NCBI RefSeq assembly: GCF_949987515.2
Contig: NC_082694.2
Coordinates: 57,534,080-57,598,079 of the forward strand
DNA length: 64,000 nt
Direction of reading: 5' to 3'
From: Delphinus delphis
Taxonomy: Eukaryota > Chordata > Mammalia > Artiodactyla > Delphinidae
Positions 1 to 12,250 of this stretch are shown in pieces. The first letter of the stretch is position 1. Each line of letters opens with the position of its first letter. Under the pieces are notes generated by a model that saw only the letters and a list, made by a program, of their open reading frames with translations, did not search any database and had not been told where the DNA came from. The translations under genes were made by a program, and so were the position numbers.

Positions 1-139
1 GTCCCGACTGAAAGGGAATCTTTTGGGGAGAGAGTCCACCACCTATAAACGTGACAGACAGAGGCTACCACTACTATAGCACTGAGACAGCCACTTAGAA
101 AGAGTCTGAGTTGGGTAAAGGGTTATTCACTGGTGAAAG

Positions 140-350
140 AAGATTGGTTAAGGGCATGGACTTGGAGATTAACCAAGCTTGGGTTCAAATAATGGACATG
201 TCACTTAAACTACGTGACATGAAAATGTTTATTTAAATCTCCTACCCCTTAGTTTCCTTTGTTGTGAACCTGACATAATGCCAACCACCTCATAGTATTG
301 TCAAGACGCTTTTATGAGGTACTGTTTATTAAGCCTTTAATACAGCACGC
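140..350 (+). repeat. MIR SINE remnant
   Basis: Old tRNA-derived mammalian-wide SINE. The stretch follows the MIR order: an opening like ggttaagggcatggacttgg, a B-box-like gggttcaaat, a core like tcacttaaactacgtgac, then a tail ending near tgtttattaagcc. It is heavily diverged and has no visible target-site duplication, as expected for a repeat predating placental radiation. Ends are approximate. Confidence 0.65.
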
Positions 351-360
351 CACCTACAGG

Positions 361-1134
361 CCAAGCCACCGCACTACAAATCATCTCTTGGCAACTCCAT
401 TCTGTCAACAGCTGATCAGATTGAATATGGACCGCTGACTTAAGGGAAACCAGTCAATAGGGTAGAATAAAACATTCTTTCTCCTCCAGTAATTTGATCA
501 AAGAGACATCGGCACTGTTGTCAGTCTGTGCAGGGAGTACAATTGAAATCCTGTAATTGTAATGGAACAGCAAGGGTTGTACGGGAATGGCCATGCCAAC
601 TATGTGTAAACAGAGAAAAACAGTCTAGAAAAGGAAATGGGGAGACAGATACAGCAAAAGTATAAAGAGAAATGGAGGCGAGAGAGATTGCATAACATCT
701 AAGGTACTGAGAAATTACCATCTTCTTGCTTTATAGTTCCAGCCCCATGTACAAATTGGCTATATTATATTTCTTGCCCTGGGTTGACTATAAGAGTTTC
801 TGTTTATGACTGTGAGCCATGTGAACTGTAGCCTCTTCTGTAAAATGTGCTATCAATTTGAGATTGTAATAATACCTATCATGTTTCAGAGAGAGAAGCA
901 TAATAATTATCCCATTTGGCTTGAACTAACTTAGATTGGTCTCTCTTCCTTGCCACCTAAATTCCTTAATTAGAAGAGAAATAAAGACATCTTTATACAG
1001 TATCAGAACCGGTCAATGCCAAAGGTGGGCATTCTCTGACTCCTAGTGCAATGAGTCAGAATGAGTCAGAACTTTCTCTGACTCCTGGTACAGTGTCCTT
1101 TGTACGCCATCATCCTGCTTCCTTGCCTTTGAAA
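361..1134. other. Unassigned AT-rich DNA
   Basis: No gene or recognisable repeat. An open frame on the minus strand (521-721) has no coding signature. Around 1050-1090 there are short direct repeats of atgagtcagaa and ctctgactcc, probably a local slippage product. Confidence 0.5.
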
Positions 1135-1310
1135 GTCCACTATTCACCGAGTACCTTCTAAGTACCTCTTGCCTTGCATTATCTCATGATGCTCTAATAG
1201 CAATTTTATATTAATTGATATCTCAACTTTGTAACTGAGTTAACAGGCCCAGAGAAGCTAAGTGGCTCAAGCCCAAAAAGATGAACTCTGATCTATTTGC
1301 CTTTAAGGGC
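1135..1310 (-). repeat. MIR SINE remnant
   Basis: Reverse-orientation MIR. It shows ccttgcattatctcatgat, then a degraded middle, then cccagagaagctaagtggct and caagcccaaaaagatg. These match the MIR order of threshold-type 3' end, core and 5' end read backwards. Strongly diverged; ends approximate. Confidence 0.6.
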
Positions 1311-2035
1311 TCTTTACTCTCATACTTCCATTTCCTTTAGCCACCTTGTCAGAGGGGATGAAGGGAATAGTAAGAGACAGGCCTCCTTCACCGTCGTATT
1401 TCTGCCAAAGCCTTGGGAGAAAGACAAGTCACTGCATATTTTTGTCACTTTTTGGCTGTCTCAGTCTTGACGTCCAATTGTTACCTGAGGCAATATAAAC
1501 AAAACACCCCTAAAGAGAATATGCATTCACCAGACTGTTAATTATTGATTCCGATAATTCAATAAAATGTTGTAAGTGTTTGCCATCCAGGAGGAACCCA
1601 CCTCAGTCCAGTCTGGCAGCAAGGACTTGTGTGAAAGCTACATATCTCGAGCATTTCTGTTGCCAAAACTTTCAGGGGCTACAAAAGCTGGAGAGTTCTC
1701 ATCAGCATATAGCAACGAAAGATGTCCTACTTCATCATATCCTCAAAGCACTGCAGCCTGCCTTATGGTTAAACAGAGTCAGAAGCATGAATTCATTAGT
1801 CAGTGCCATAAAACAGCAAGGGTTCCATTAATCTCTAATTGGTTGTATAGGATCCGCTCCGTAAGAGAAAATAGAACCAGAAACCCACTGTGTGTCTTTC
1901 AAGAAAACTAGACCACAAATAACTATTTTCAGGGGAAAACACAATGCCCTATATATTTTTTTCTGATGTTACAATATAATTTGTTAAATTTGCAACTGGT
2001 GCTGCAACTCGGTCCGGAATTGAAGTCAAATTTAT
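1311..2035. other. Unassigned DNA with chance ORF
   Basis: A 111-codon open frame (1576-1911, +) and an overlapping 83-codon frame lie here. Neither has a recognisable domain, Kozak context or neighbouring exons, and two frames open at once suggests chance. No repeat family recognised. Confidence 0.4.
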
Positions 2036-2336
2036 TCCATTGGAGAAAGGTAGTCAAAGATACAAACTTCCAGTTATGAAATAAATAAGCACTGGGGATG
2101 TAATGTACAACATGACGACTATAGCTGACACTGCTGTATGATATACAGGAAGATTGTAATGAGAGGAATTCCTAAAGGTTCCCATCACAAAGAGAATTTT
2201 TTTACCCTTTTTTTTCTTTTTATTGTATCTATATTGTGATAATCATTTTACAATATATGTAAACCAAACAATCATGCTGAATGCATTAAACGGATACAGT
2301 GATGTGTCAATTATTTCTCAATAAAAGTGAAAAAAT
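2036..2336 (+). mobile_element. LINE-1 3' end (old L1MA/L1MB type)
   Basis: 3' UTR of an old L1, 5'-truncated. Landmarks in order are gagaaaggtagtcaaagata, acttccagttatgaaataaa, ggggatgtaatgtacaacat, gatgtgtcaattatttctca and the terminal caataaaagtg. No coding sequence remains. Divergence suggests an insertion older than the CHR SINEs in this window. Confidence 0.7.
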
Positions 2337-2471
2337 CATTCCACTAAAATAATTATTACTCTAAAATGTTAAAAATTTCCGTATGACTTACTCTTTGTGG
2401 GAAAACCGGACACATACAGCAGCAACTTGATCTCTTTCTGCTCTCCCATCTTTACTCCAAATATGGGGCTC

Positions 2472-2752
2472 GGGCTTCCCTGATGGCGCAGTGCTTAAGA
2501 GTCCGTCTGCCAGTGCAGGGGACACGGGTTTGAGCCCTGGTCTGGGAAGATCCCACATACCGCGGAGCAACTAAGCCCGTGTGCCACAACTACTGAGCCT
2601 GCGCTCTAGAGCCCGTGCTCCGCAACAAGAGAAGCCACCTCAGTGAGAAGCCACGCACCGCAACGAAGAGCTCTTCCCACTCGCCGCAACTAGAGAAAGC
2701 CCACGCAGCAACGAAGACAAACACAGCCAAAAATAAATAAATAAAGCAAATG
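2472..2752 (+). mobile_element. CHR-type tRNA-derived SINE, long form
   Basis: Begins gggcttccctgatggcgcag. It has an A-box-like tggcgcagtgc and a B-box-like gggtttgagccc (RNA polymerase III internal promoter), the body motif gtgccacaactactgagcc, and an (AAATA)n tail. A 14-bp perfect target-site duplication, caaatatggggctc, lies at 2458-2471 and 2753-2766, so the element ends are certain. It is non-autonomous and depended on L1 machinery. The family points to a whale/hippo lineage genome. Confidence 0.93.
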
Positions 2753-2766
2753 CAAATATGGGGCTC

Positions 2767-3725
2767 AAGTAGGAGCCAATCAAATCAATAGCAGGACTTT
2801 GAGTTTTCTGAGATGTTGTTGCAGAAAGAGGCTCTCATAAGGCTAAAATTTGGCCTGAAGGATCTGGTATATGTGTCAGTGATGACAAAATAAACAGAAT
2901 AATTTCTGAATCTCGAATTCTCTTTGGGCTTTTTGGAGTTCCTACAGTAGTTGAATTTTAGAGTATTTAGGTGAACAAGATTTGAATCTTTTCCTTCATG
3001 TACAGAATATGAGTGAGATCAATGAGAAAAGAAGTGAGGGAAATTTTGTGGTTTAATAGAATGTCAACCAAGCAGGTGAGCCATTATCAAATGCTACTCA
3101 CAGAAGGAGGGCTTAATCCTCTGCATAAGCAGCGCAAAATATAGGACTCAGCTATGGGCCTTTCTAGAACTCTTTGTTGAGATTTGGTAAGTTTATGACA
3201 GGTACTTGCTGGTCACATTAGGAATCATATAATAATTTAATTTACATCTGAGGTTAGGTCCATCACATATGTTAATTTTAGCTGCTGGGAATATTCTCAG
3301 TGAGAAAAACCTGCTATTAAAATGCAGACTTACCACAAGTCAGAGGCAAAACAATACCATGCCTTTCATTTAAAGGTCATTGTAATCCCTGGAAAAAGTG
3401 AAACACGGGTTATGCCCATGCTTCTCAAACTTGTAACATCTACAGACCAGTTAATGTTCTTTCAGAATAGCTAGAGACCATTGATTTTAGCTAATATTTT
3501 AGAAAGATGATGACATTTCTGAAAATAATGTTCTTTTTCACATTGAAGAAAGGGATGAAATTATTATATTGATAGTTTCACCAAGGAATCTATATGTAGC
3601 TTTTTAAGAGATACTTTGAAGTATAGTTCAGGTTCCAGGAACATTTTCCTTCTCACAGTTCAGTTCTACTAAATTATATTGTCCTAACTAACAATGATAG
3701 GTCATTATTGAGAACAAACATCAGA
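2767..3725. other. Unassigned DNA
   Basis: AT-rich sequence with no gene or clear repeat. A stretch near 3410-3480 (cttctcaaacttgtaacatc) faintly resembles a hAT transposon end but cannot be extended. Confidence 0.4.
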
Positions 3726-4330
3726 GAAAAATTACAAGTATATTTCCCAGAATTGAAAGACATATGATTTTGTATACAAAGGACAAACCAAGGGCCAGAG
3801 CAATCAGAATATTGAATGATAAAACACACACACACCCCAACATCATAATAGTTTTCAATACCGAGAAAAAAGAGAAGATTCTAAACACTACCAGAGAAGG
3901 AAAAAAATACGTCCTACAAAGAATCAAAAGCCAAAATTGGAATTTTCAGCTGTATCACTAAAAACTGAAATACGATGGAATAATGGTCTCAAAATTTTGA
4001 ATGAAAATGGCACCAAATCTAGAATATTATTTACAGCCAAACTGTCCATTAGGGTATCAGGATAAAATGAACATTTTATGAGCTATACACTTGTTTTTAA
4101 ATGTACCTGCCATGAACGCATCCCTAGCAATCTACCAGAGTCTATGCTCCACCGCACTAGGGAGGAAATGCCAACAGAGGAAGAGCTGGGGTCCAAGAAA
4201 TAGGAGAAGCTGTGAAAGAGAGAAAAGAAGGAAATGCCCAGGGAGACAGTGAAGTTCCAGAACGATAGCTCAGTGTTGGGGCTAGAGAGCTTCCATGCAG
4301 ACTGGAAGACAGAAGACTCCAGAAATTATG
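3726..4330 (+). mobile_element. HAL1-like (half-L1) remnant
   Basis: Degenerate ORF1-type sequence of the L1/HAL1 group. Landmarks are aaaagagaagattctaaaca, a block corresponding to ORF1 C-terminal coding, then tttacagccaaactgtccat. It is followed by the HAL1-type post-ORF1 sequence (gggaggaaatgccaacagag, gaaatgcccagggagacagt). A short open frame (3764-3961) is part of the ORF1 remnant and is interrupted after it. HAL1 elements carry ORF1 but no ORF2. An old L1 with its ORF2 lost is the alternative. Confidence 0.6.
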
Positions 4331-4334
4331 TTTC

Positions 4335-5560
4335 TAATGTATTTTTTGGTAACAGCTTTATTGATATATAATTTATACACCATACAATTCACACATTCAT
4401 ATCATTAGATATTAAATTCACTTTTTTGAATGTATTCATAGATTTGTGCAACCATCACTGGCATCAATTTTAGAACATTTTCATCTCCCCAAAAAGAAAC
4501 TCTTAAAGCCATCATCCCTCAATTCCCATAACCCATTTTAACCCCAGGCAACTAAAATCTATTTACCATCTCCATAGATTTGCCTATTCTGAACATTTTA
4601 GACAAACTAAATCATATGGTAAGTGATCTTTTGTGATTGTTTTCTTTCACTCAGCATGTTCTTAAGGTTCATCCGTGCTATAGTGTGTATCGGAATTTCA
4701 TTCTTTTCATGGCTGAATAATATCCTATTGTATGGATACACCACATTTGGTTTATCCATTTATCAGTTAATGGACATTTGGATTGTTTCCACCTCTTGGC
4801 TATTATTAATAATGCTGCTATAAACATTTCTGTAGAAAATTTTGTATACATATCTTTTCATTTCTCTTGGATATATACCTAGGAGTGGAATTGCTGGGTC
4901 AAATGGTAATGTGATTAACTTTGGGGGAACTATAATCTGTTTTCCAATGTGACTGTGCCATTTTATATTTCCACCAGCAGTAAATGAGGGTTCCAACTTT
5001 TCCACACCCTCACCAACATTTGTTATCATCTGTCATTTTATGATAGCCACCCTAGAGAGTATAATGTAATATGCTAGTGTGGTTTAACTTTGCATTTCTC
5101 TGAAAACTAATGCTGTTGAACATCTTTTTATGTGCTTGTTGCCAATTTTTGTATCTTCTTTTGAGAACAGTCTGTTCAAATCCTTTGCCCATTTTTTAAA
5201 ACATTATTATTTGTCTTTTTATTATTGAGTTGTAAGATTTTCCTTCTGTATTCTAGAAACAACTCCATTTTCAGATATGTGATTTGGAAATATTTTCTCT
5301 CATTCCTTGGGTTGATTTTATCCTTTCTTGACAGTGTCCTTTGAAGTACAAAACTTTCTAATACTGATGAGCTCCAATTTATTTATTTCTCTTTTGTCAC
5401 TTATACTTTTGGGTCATAGCTAAGGAACCATTGCCACATCCAAGGTAAATTAAGATTTACCCTTGTGTTATTCTAAGAGTTTTGCAGTTTTATCTCTTAC
5501 ATTTAATTTTTGATCCAGTTTGAGTAATTTTTGTATATTGTGTTTGTATGTTTTTTAATA
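4335..5560 (-). mobile_element. LINE-1 3' part (old L1M type)
   Basis: Old L1 in reverse orientation, with its 3' end at the low coordinate (gtaacagctttattgatata). The 3' UTR runs to about 4760. From there the minus strand encodes the degraded ORF2 C-terminus, including the family motif [17 protein letters not shown] (within 4763-5029). Further ORF2 sequence with many stops continues to about 5560. It abuts the HAL1-like remnant and may have inserted into it. Confidence 0.75.
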
Positions 5561-6759
5561 TATTAAAGCACATTTGAAGCAGAGTTTGGGAATTAATTAT
5601 TGATAGTTGCATAGGAAAGGAAGATAAACAAAAAGGAGGACATTATTAACTAGAATAGAAAAATAGAGTTGCACAAAGAGGAATTTAGTATAATATCTTA
5701 GTTGTAAAAACTAGTTAGCTTTTAATAATAATAATCTAAACCATGAATATTTATTTAGGCAAAGAGAGTAAAATAACTACATTAGGGGGTAGAGGAAAGG
5801 AACAAGTGAGGGCATTTATATGTGAGGGCTAAATTCTCATCTTCTGTTTAGGAAGTCAGTTTATAACACCTACAATTGAAAAAAACATTTTTTAAGTACT
5901 ATAAGCATGTTATTTAGAAAATGAAAAACAATTCTGTAAACTAAAAGAGTTAAAAGTTATTGCCTGTTTAGGATATGAATTGTGACTCTGGAAGGGTAGG
6001 GGCAAGATCTGTGTTTTACACTTTAAATTCTGTTGTTTGATTTTTAATATGTATTGTTGAATTTAACATAACTTATATTGACTAAAAAATGAATTCATGC
6101 AACAGTTTGAGTATCAATGCTAAATGTTTCCTATGAGAGAGAAAAACCTCAGTGTAAGTGTAAAGGCTTGCCTGGAAGTATCCCATAACATTCTGACAGA
6201 CAGTTTTGTATTTGTTTATATGAAACAGGCACCCAGATATAATACAGCTATTATTAAGAGAAGACTACATTTAGTAATGCGTTTCACATATAAAAGTTAG
6301 ATGTTGCAATACTGTAACTTGGGAAGTAGTGTCAAATTGTTTCCCAGTCCATCCTTTGTTTGCCATTTGGCTTTGCAAAATATTTCAACTCTGTCACTAC
6401 GTTTGGATGTGGTTTTTAAATGTGTCCTGAATATGTTGTTGATTTCCTTCTCCAGTGAATGAAAACAAAGACCAAATATTAAAAAGGAGTCAAGTTCCCT
6501 GGCTATGCTATTTTCACTAGAATTTAGTCTTAAGAAGTCATAGTGTCCTATTATTTCAACATTTAAAACTTGATATTTCAGACTTGAAGTGATAAGCTTG
6601 AGCTTTTCAAAATAGATTGCTAAAATATGTCATTTGGGCACTCAGAAATGATTTTCACTGGCAGTATCAGGGTTACATACATAGATTTCAATGCTATCAT
6701 CATTTCCAAAGGTTAAATAAGCCCTGTTCCCTTCAGTAGACAGCATAGAAACTGTCTTA
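5561..6759. other. Unassigned AT-rich DNA
   Basis: No gene, RNA gene or clear repeat seen. Base composition resembles the flanks. Confidence 0.4.
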
Positions 6760-6764
6760 CATTC

Positions 6765-7232
6765 TGTATTGGTATCCTATTTCTCCTGTAACAAATTAGC
6801 ACAAATTTGGTAACTTAATGCATATTTATTACCTTACAGTTCTGGAGGTCAGAAGTTTGAAAAGAGTCTTATGGAGCTAAAATCAACATATCTTCAGGGA
6901 CACATTCCTCCTGGAGGCTCTTGAGAAGAATTCATTCCTTGTTTTTTCCAGCTTCAAGAGGCCACCTACATTCCTTGGCTCATGGACCCTTCCAGCAATG
7001 ACATCACTCTAAACTCTGCTTTCATTGCCACTTCTCTGACTTTCACCACTCCTGCCTTCCTCTTATAAGCACACTCGTGATTACATTGGACCCACCTGGG
7101 TAATCTCTCCACCTCAAGCTCATTAATTCAATCACATCCATAGAATCCCCTTTGCCATGTAAGGAAACATATTCGCAGGTTTCAAGGATTAGGGCATGGA
7201 CATCTCTGGGGTCCACAGGTCAGCCTACCATA
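6765..7232 (-). mobile_element. Solo LTR, MLT1-like (ERVL-MaLR)
   Basis: Reverse-orientation LTR. It follows the MLT1-type order: tcctatttctcctgtaacaa, ttaccttacagttctggagg, ccacctacattccttggctc, gattacattggacccacctg and gattagggcatggacatctc. It opens tgtattgg and closes cctaccata (normally ..ca). It is flanked by a perfect 5-bp duplication, cattc, at 6760-6764 and 7233-7237, the size expected for MaLR integration. No internal viral genes are present. Confidence 0.8.
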
Positions 7233-7237
7233 CATTC

Positions 7238-9719
7238 ATTATACATTTGTTTGCCCAGAACGTAGAATGCATGTTTACACAGTGGCTCAGCTTTGATCAT
7301 GCTCAGTATTTTCACTTTTTTTAATTATTGACAACAAACCATTCTCTGTGAATAAAGCAGTGTGTAAATTAGCACATAAAGTGTCACCTCTTTTAATTGT
7401 ATATAATCTCCTTTCTTTGCTGTGCATAAGGATAACATTCCACAAATGAAGCGCCCAAAACAAGTTTTCCAGTCTTATTAACAAAGTGATATTCTTAGGT
7501 AGAATGAATTTTTCTCTAATAGAAAAATAAAATGTCATTGATTACTTTTATTCACATATGTACCAAAAATACATCATGAATTGATTCAGGATTTGTATAT
7601 CAGTGGTTTTATATTTTTTTTAAAAATATGTGCTGGTTTGCAAAACTTGCTCTTTCATACAGCATGCCATTGATCAAAAAAACTCATTTGATAAAGAAAT
7701 AATTTGATACTCCTTTTCCTCTAAGCATAGTACCTATCACTGTCTGCATCTAACTCCAAAGCTTCTTAACCATAGTATAGCTCCTTTTTCTCCTTTTCCC
7801 CTCTGAGAAAATGTAAATTTGAATGCTCTCTCTGTGGTTTTAGTCTCTTCTTATCTTAGCCTTTAGTAATTAAGCTCATCAATTTTGTACTGGAAAGCAT
7901 TATTTTGTGCTTTTAAAATAAAAACTCAATTGATTTACCAGAGAGGTCACCACATTTTTTTCAAATATGATGTCAATACGTCATTGGTTTCATGTCATCT
8001 TTGATAATGTTTCATAAGAGGACCTTCTCTGGGGACAAAGTTTGAATGTAAACCAGTCCAAAACAGCTCAGCTTCCACTTTTTATCAGTGAACTTCGCAT
8101 TTAACCTTTGTATTTTTCTGCTCTTTGTCCTAAATCATCGCACCATCAGATTTGCTTGTTTCCCCAACACGGATATAAATTTTGTATTTGTACTAATGTT
8201 TCTGTTCACACTTTACATGTGTATCATTTCAAGGTAACATTCTAATCACAATTATCATCATTATTCTTATATATCAAAGAACCACTCTTAAGAGATTTCT
8301 CTAATTATGTGATTGAGGGATATTATGAAATACAGAAGTAACAATGAAAAAAGTAAATTGAACATATCTTAATAAAAACATACAAATGAAACGAAAATAT
8401 GTGCACCAAGATAATGTCCATCCTATAAATTAAATGTTAACCAGAAGATGAATTAGCTAGCGAAGCTCCAGAAATTGATGAACAATTTTAAGAATATAAA
8501 AGTTATTAAGAATATGCTAAAGATAATATTCATTTACTTTTCAAATTTGAAAAATGTACACAAATATAACTCTTCTGTAAATCTGCACTTGCAAAGGACT
8601 CCTTGATAAACTGCTGGAATCATCAGAGTCCAATATTCTCTTTGAAAATGGCTGGTTGATTATGGATTCCACTTTCAACATTTACAATTTCACTTTTCAC
8701 AATAAATACAGTGGCCTATGAAATCCTGTAAATCTTTTTCAATATCTCACAGTTTGAAACCCCTCAAGCACTCCCCTTGATGCTGGCCAATCGCAGTGTC
8801 CAACTTTTTAATCCAAGGATTTTAAAGATATCTCTATAAATATTTGCTAAAAATAAATTTGTGTCAGTCAAAAATTCTTTATTCAAGGATTATTTTTAAA
8901 AATCCAGTAGGCTCCCATAAGCTATTGACTTCCAACTGATGACTAGAATATATAGCATTCTCCAAAATAGTTGTACGAATTGTTTTCTCCACTTTATTAA
9001 ATCAGAATGTAATCAGAATTATATACTGTTCCATCGTGCTCTGCCAACAGTAGAAACAAAGGCACTAAGGTCTGCATTAGGTAAAATCGCGTAAATTAAG
9101 GTGGAGGAGGCAAGTACACTTCATTCATGTCCCTGAGGTTCTTGATTTAATTACAGCTTTATAAGGCAATTAGGTCTTCATTACAATGATTCACCAAGTA
9201 CGCCAGCATTTGAGGTTAGAAAGCACATCCAATGTCAGAAAAGCATTTCTTTTCGTTTGCCAGCTTCCCAACTGAGATTGTTAATACTCAGGGAACCCCT
9301 TCCCCTTAAAAGCTCTTTTGTGATTCCACTTTGAACCCTTGCCTCTGGGTTTTCTCTTGATGCACATCCTCTCCAAGAGATGCTTTAAAAATCTTTTGCT
9401 GGTGCCTTGGGAACCGCCTCTCAATAAAAAGTGGTTTTGAGAAGAGGTCTCGTGGCCTGTGGAGAGAGAGGCCACTGTAGCTACACAGCATTTCAGCCAT
9501 AAGTTTGCTGCAAACTGGCTGTGATATATCAAACCTGTCCATGGGCAGTATTACGTAATGCATTATTAAAAAGAAACTTACCCGTTTAGAGTGCTAAACT
9601 CATACTAAGTATTAGCATTCTCTAAAATTATCAGGTTGGGAATAGCTAGGCTACTTCAAAGTTAAACTTTCTTAAAAATATAATGAAAATGGTTATGTAA
9701 AGATTAGCACTTGCTTTCT
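7238..9719. other. Unassigned DNA, possibly single-copy
   Basis: No gene or confident repeat in 2.5 kb. The minus-strand frames at 9281-9563 overlap each other and show no domain. 9141-9192 holds closely spaced homeodomain-like cores (taattac, caattag, attacaatgat) and is a possible conserved element. Confidence 0.4.
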
Positions 9720-9809
9720 AAATATATATTTTAAAATATATTGTAAATATATATTTTATATCACTTTATATAGACATAGACATATATACATATATATGTG
9801 TGTATATAT

Positions 9810-9865
<56 letters not shown>

Positions 9866-9875
9866 GAGACAGGGA
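9720..9875. repeat. AT-rich and (GA)n microsatellite
   Basis: AT-rich simple sequence (9720-9810, with short tgtgtatatata) runs into about 60 bp of nearly pure (GA)n with scattered aaag interruptions (9810-9870). The low-complexity minus-strand frames here (leucine/serine/phenylalanine runs) are artefacts. Confidence 0.9.
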
Positions 9876-10194
9876 AAGAGAAAGATCTTTAAGACAAAAA
9901 GCAAAGTAAAAACATGATTCTGTGGAGAATTCTGCCTCTGACATGCTAGGTTCTGAGGAATTACATAAAATTTTTGAAAATGAATGGCTGGGAGTCCAAA
10001 CACGTCTAACACTTCTTAAAGTTAAAGTACAAAACACTTTATTTTTCCTTAGGAATATGATTGAGGGGGCTCAAGAAAGCACATAAGACATGTGGATTTG
10101 GAATTGGACTTCTGCCAACCAGTGGCTGATGCCATGTTACACTGTGTCAGTGCTTCTGAAACTAAATTTGCAACTGAATCTAATTTATTAAACT
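9876..10194. other. Unassigned DNA
   Basis: Nothing recognisable between the GA microsatellite and the HAL1-like element. Confidence 0.4.
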
Positions 10195-11045
10195 AAAAAA
10201 AAAACTTTATTTTGAAATATGTATAGATTCACAGGAGTTTACAAAGAGGCTATGAATAGATCTCATGCCACCTTCACCCAGTTTCCCCCAGTTCTTATAT
10301 CTTAGTTAATTAAATATAATACAATAACAAAAGCAGAAATTTGACACTGGTGGGATGTGTGTATTTCTGAATGACATAGAATTTCAATAATTTCCAATAA
10401 TTCTAATACAGAATTCTAGATTGGCAGATATTTTATTTTTTTCAACAGAAAAATATTGCACCACTTCCTTCTGGTCACTATAGTTTCTTCTTAGAAATTG
10501 GCTGTTATTCCAATCGCTTTTCCCCTCCAGGAATGGGTCATTTCTCTCTAGCTTTTTTAAAACTTTCTTTGTGTTTAGTCTTCAAAAGTCTGACTAGGAT
10601 GTGTCTTAGTGTGGATAGCTTTGAGTTTACTTTGTTTGGGGTTTACTTAGCTTTGTTAATCCATAGGTTTCGGGGTTTTGCCCTAGTTAAGCAATTTTCA
10701 GCCATTACTTCTTCCAATACTTTGTGAATCCCATCCTTCGACTCCTTTCCTTCTAGGATTTTGCTGACTCAAAAGCAATATTTTTGTTATAGTCCTACAT
10801 GTCCCTGAAATTGTTTAATTTATTCAATCTATATCTCTCTGTTGTTCAGATTGGGTGATTTCTATTGTTTTATCTTTCAGTTTTATTTCTATTGTTTTAT
10901 ATTTATTGACTCTTCTGTCTTTTCCACCACGCTGTTGAGTGCCTCCCTTGAGTTTTTATTTCTATTGTATTTTTTACTTCTAAATGTGCCACTGTGTTCT
11001 TCTTTATAACTTCTTTTCTGAGACTTTCTATTTCCCTGCTGAGGC
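10195..11045 (-). mobile_element. HAL1-like remnant, 3' UTR joined to ORF1 region
   Basis: Reverse orientation. 10195-10420 is an L1M-type 3' UTR (tttattttgaaatatgtata, cacccagtttcccccagttc). The next stretch is antisense L1/HAL1 ORF1 sequence (actaggatgtgtcttagtgt, ttcagccattacttcttcca, cttctgtcttttccaccacg). ORF1 lies directly beside the 3' UTR with no ORF2 between, which is the diagnostic layout of HAL1. An old L1 with a large deletion is possible. Confidence 0.55.
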
Positions 11046-11049
11046 TAAT

Positions 11050-12250
11050 TTTTTAGACTTTTTAAAGACACTTTTTAATCGGTTTTAGGCTCACAAAAAT
11101 ATTGAGGGGAAGGTACAGAGATTTCCCTTATAACCCTTGCCCCTCTACATGCATAACCTCCCCAACTATCAGCATCACCCATCAGAAGGATACATTTGGT
11201 ACCAAGGATGAACCTACATTAAGTTATATTCACCCAGAGTTCATAGTACACCTTAGGGTTCACTCTTGGTGTTATACATTCTATGAGATTTGACAAATGT
11301 ATAATGACATATAGCCATCATCATTAAATTGTAGGGAGCATTTTCACTGCCCTAACAGTCCTCTGTGCTCTGCCTATTCATCTCTCCTCCTCTCTCAGCC
11401 TCTGGCAACCACTGATCTTTTTATTGTCCTCACAGTTTTGCCTTTTCCAGAATGTCATAGAGTTGAAATAACAGATGTAGCCTTTTCAGATTGGCCTTTT
11501 CACTTAATAATATGCATTTAAGCTTCCACCATGACTTTTCATGGCTTGAGAGCTCAATTACTTTTAGCGCTGAATAATATTACATTGTCTGGATGCTCAA
11601 CAGTTCATTTATCCATTCACAGAAGGGTATCTTCAAACTACTGAAGAGTATCTTGGTTGCTCCTCAAGTTTCGACAATTATTTATGTGCAAGTTTTAGTG
11701 TGAATATAAACAATTTCTTTGGGTAAATACCAAGGAATACCACTGATGGATTGTATGGTAAGAATATATTTAGTTTTGTAAGAAACCACTCACCAGTCTT
11801 GCAAAGTAGCTGTACTATTTGCATAACCACCAGCAATGAACAAGTGTTCCTATCGCTCCACTTTCTCAACAGCTTTTGGTATTGTCAGTGTTCCAGATTT
11901 TGCCATTTAACACATGTGTAATGGTATCTTCTTCTTGTTTTAATTTGCATTTCCATGATGACATATGATGTAAAACACTTGTATATCTTCTTTCATGAGG
12001 TGTCTGTTACAGTCTTTGACCCATTTTTAAATTGTGTAGTTTGCTTTCTTATTGTTGATTTTTAAGAGTTCTTTGTATATTTTGGATAACAGTCCTTTAT
12101 TAGTTGTGTCTTCTGCAAATATTTTCTCCTAGTCTGTGGCTTCTTATAATTCTCTTGACATTGTCCTTCACAGAGCAGATTTTTAAATTTTAGTGAAGTC
12201 CAGCTTATTAATTATTTCTTTCATGGATTATGTATTTGGTATTGTATCCA
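11050..12250 (-). mobile_element. LINE-1 3' part (old L1M type)
   Basis: Old reverse-orientation L1. The 3' UTR begins near ggttttaggctcacaaaaat and continues through cagcctctggcaaccactga. Antisense ORF2 C-terminus follows from about 11620: the minus strand at 11678-11869 still reads the NPSVVFLGIYPKK variant of the family motif. Multiple stops make it a fossil. Ends approximate. Confidence 0.75.

Noticed and set aside
1576..1911. 111-codon open frame
   Set aside because: No domain, and a second frame overlaps it; in 64 kb of DNA a frame of this size is expected by chance.
2477..2492. CTCF-like cctggtggcgcag in the heads of CHR SINEs
   Set aside because: Only about 10 of 14 core positions fit the CTCF consensus; too weak to call without binding data.
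2472..2560. tRNA-like head of the CHR SINEs with A and B boxes
   Set aside because: It is the SINE promoter region, followed by SINE body and A-rich tail and flanked by target-site duplications, so it is not a tRNA gene.
9756..10037. Low-complexity protein frames over GA, TA and CA tracts (also 22866-23207, 31003-31411, 57714-57983)
   Set aside because: The amino-acid runs (LSLSLS, IYIYIY, VCVCVC, RERERE) are simple translations of microsatellites.
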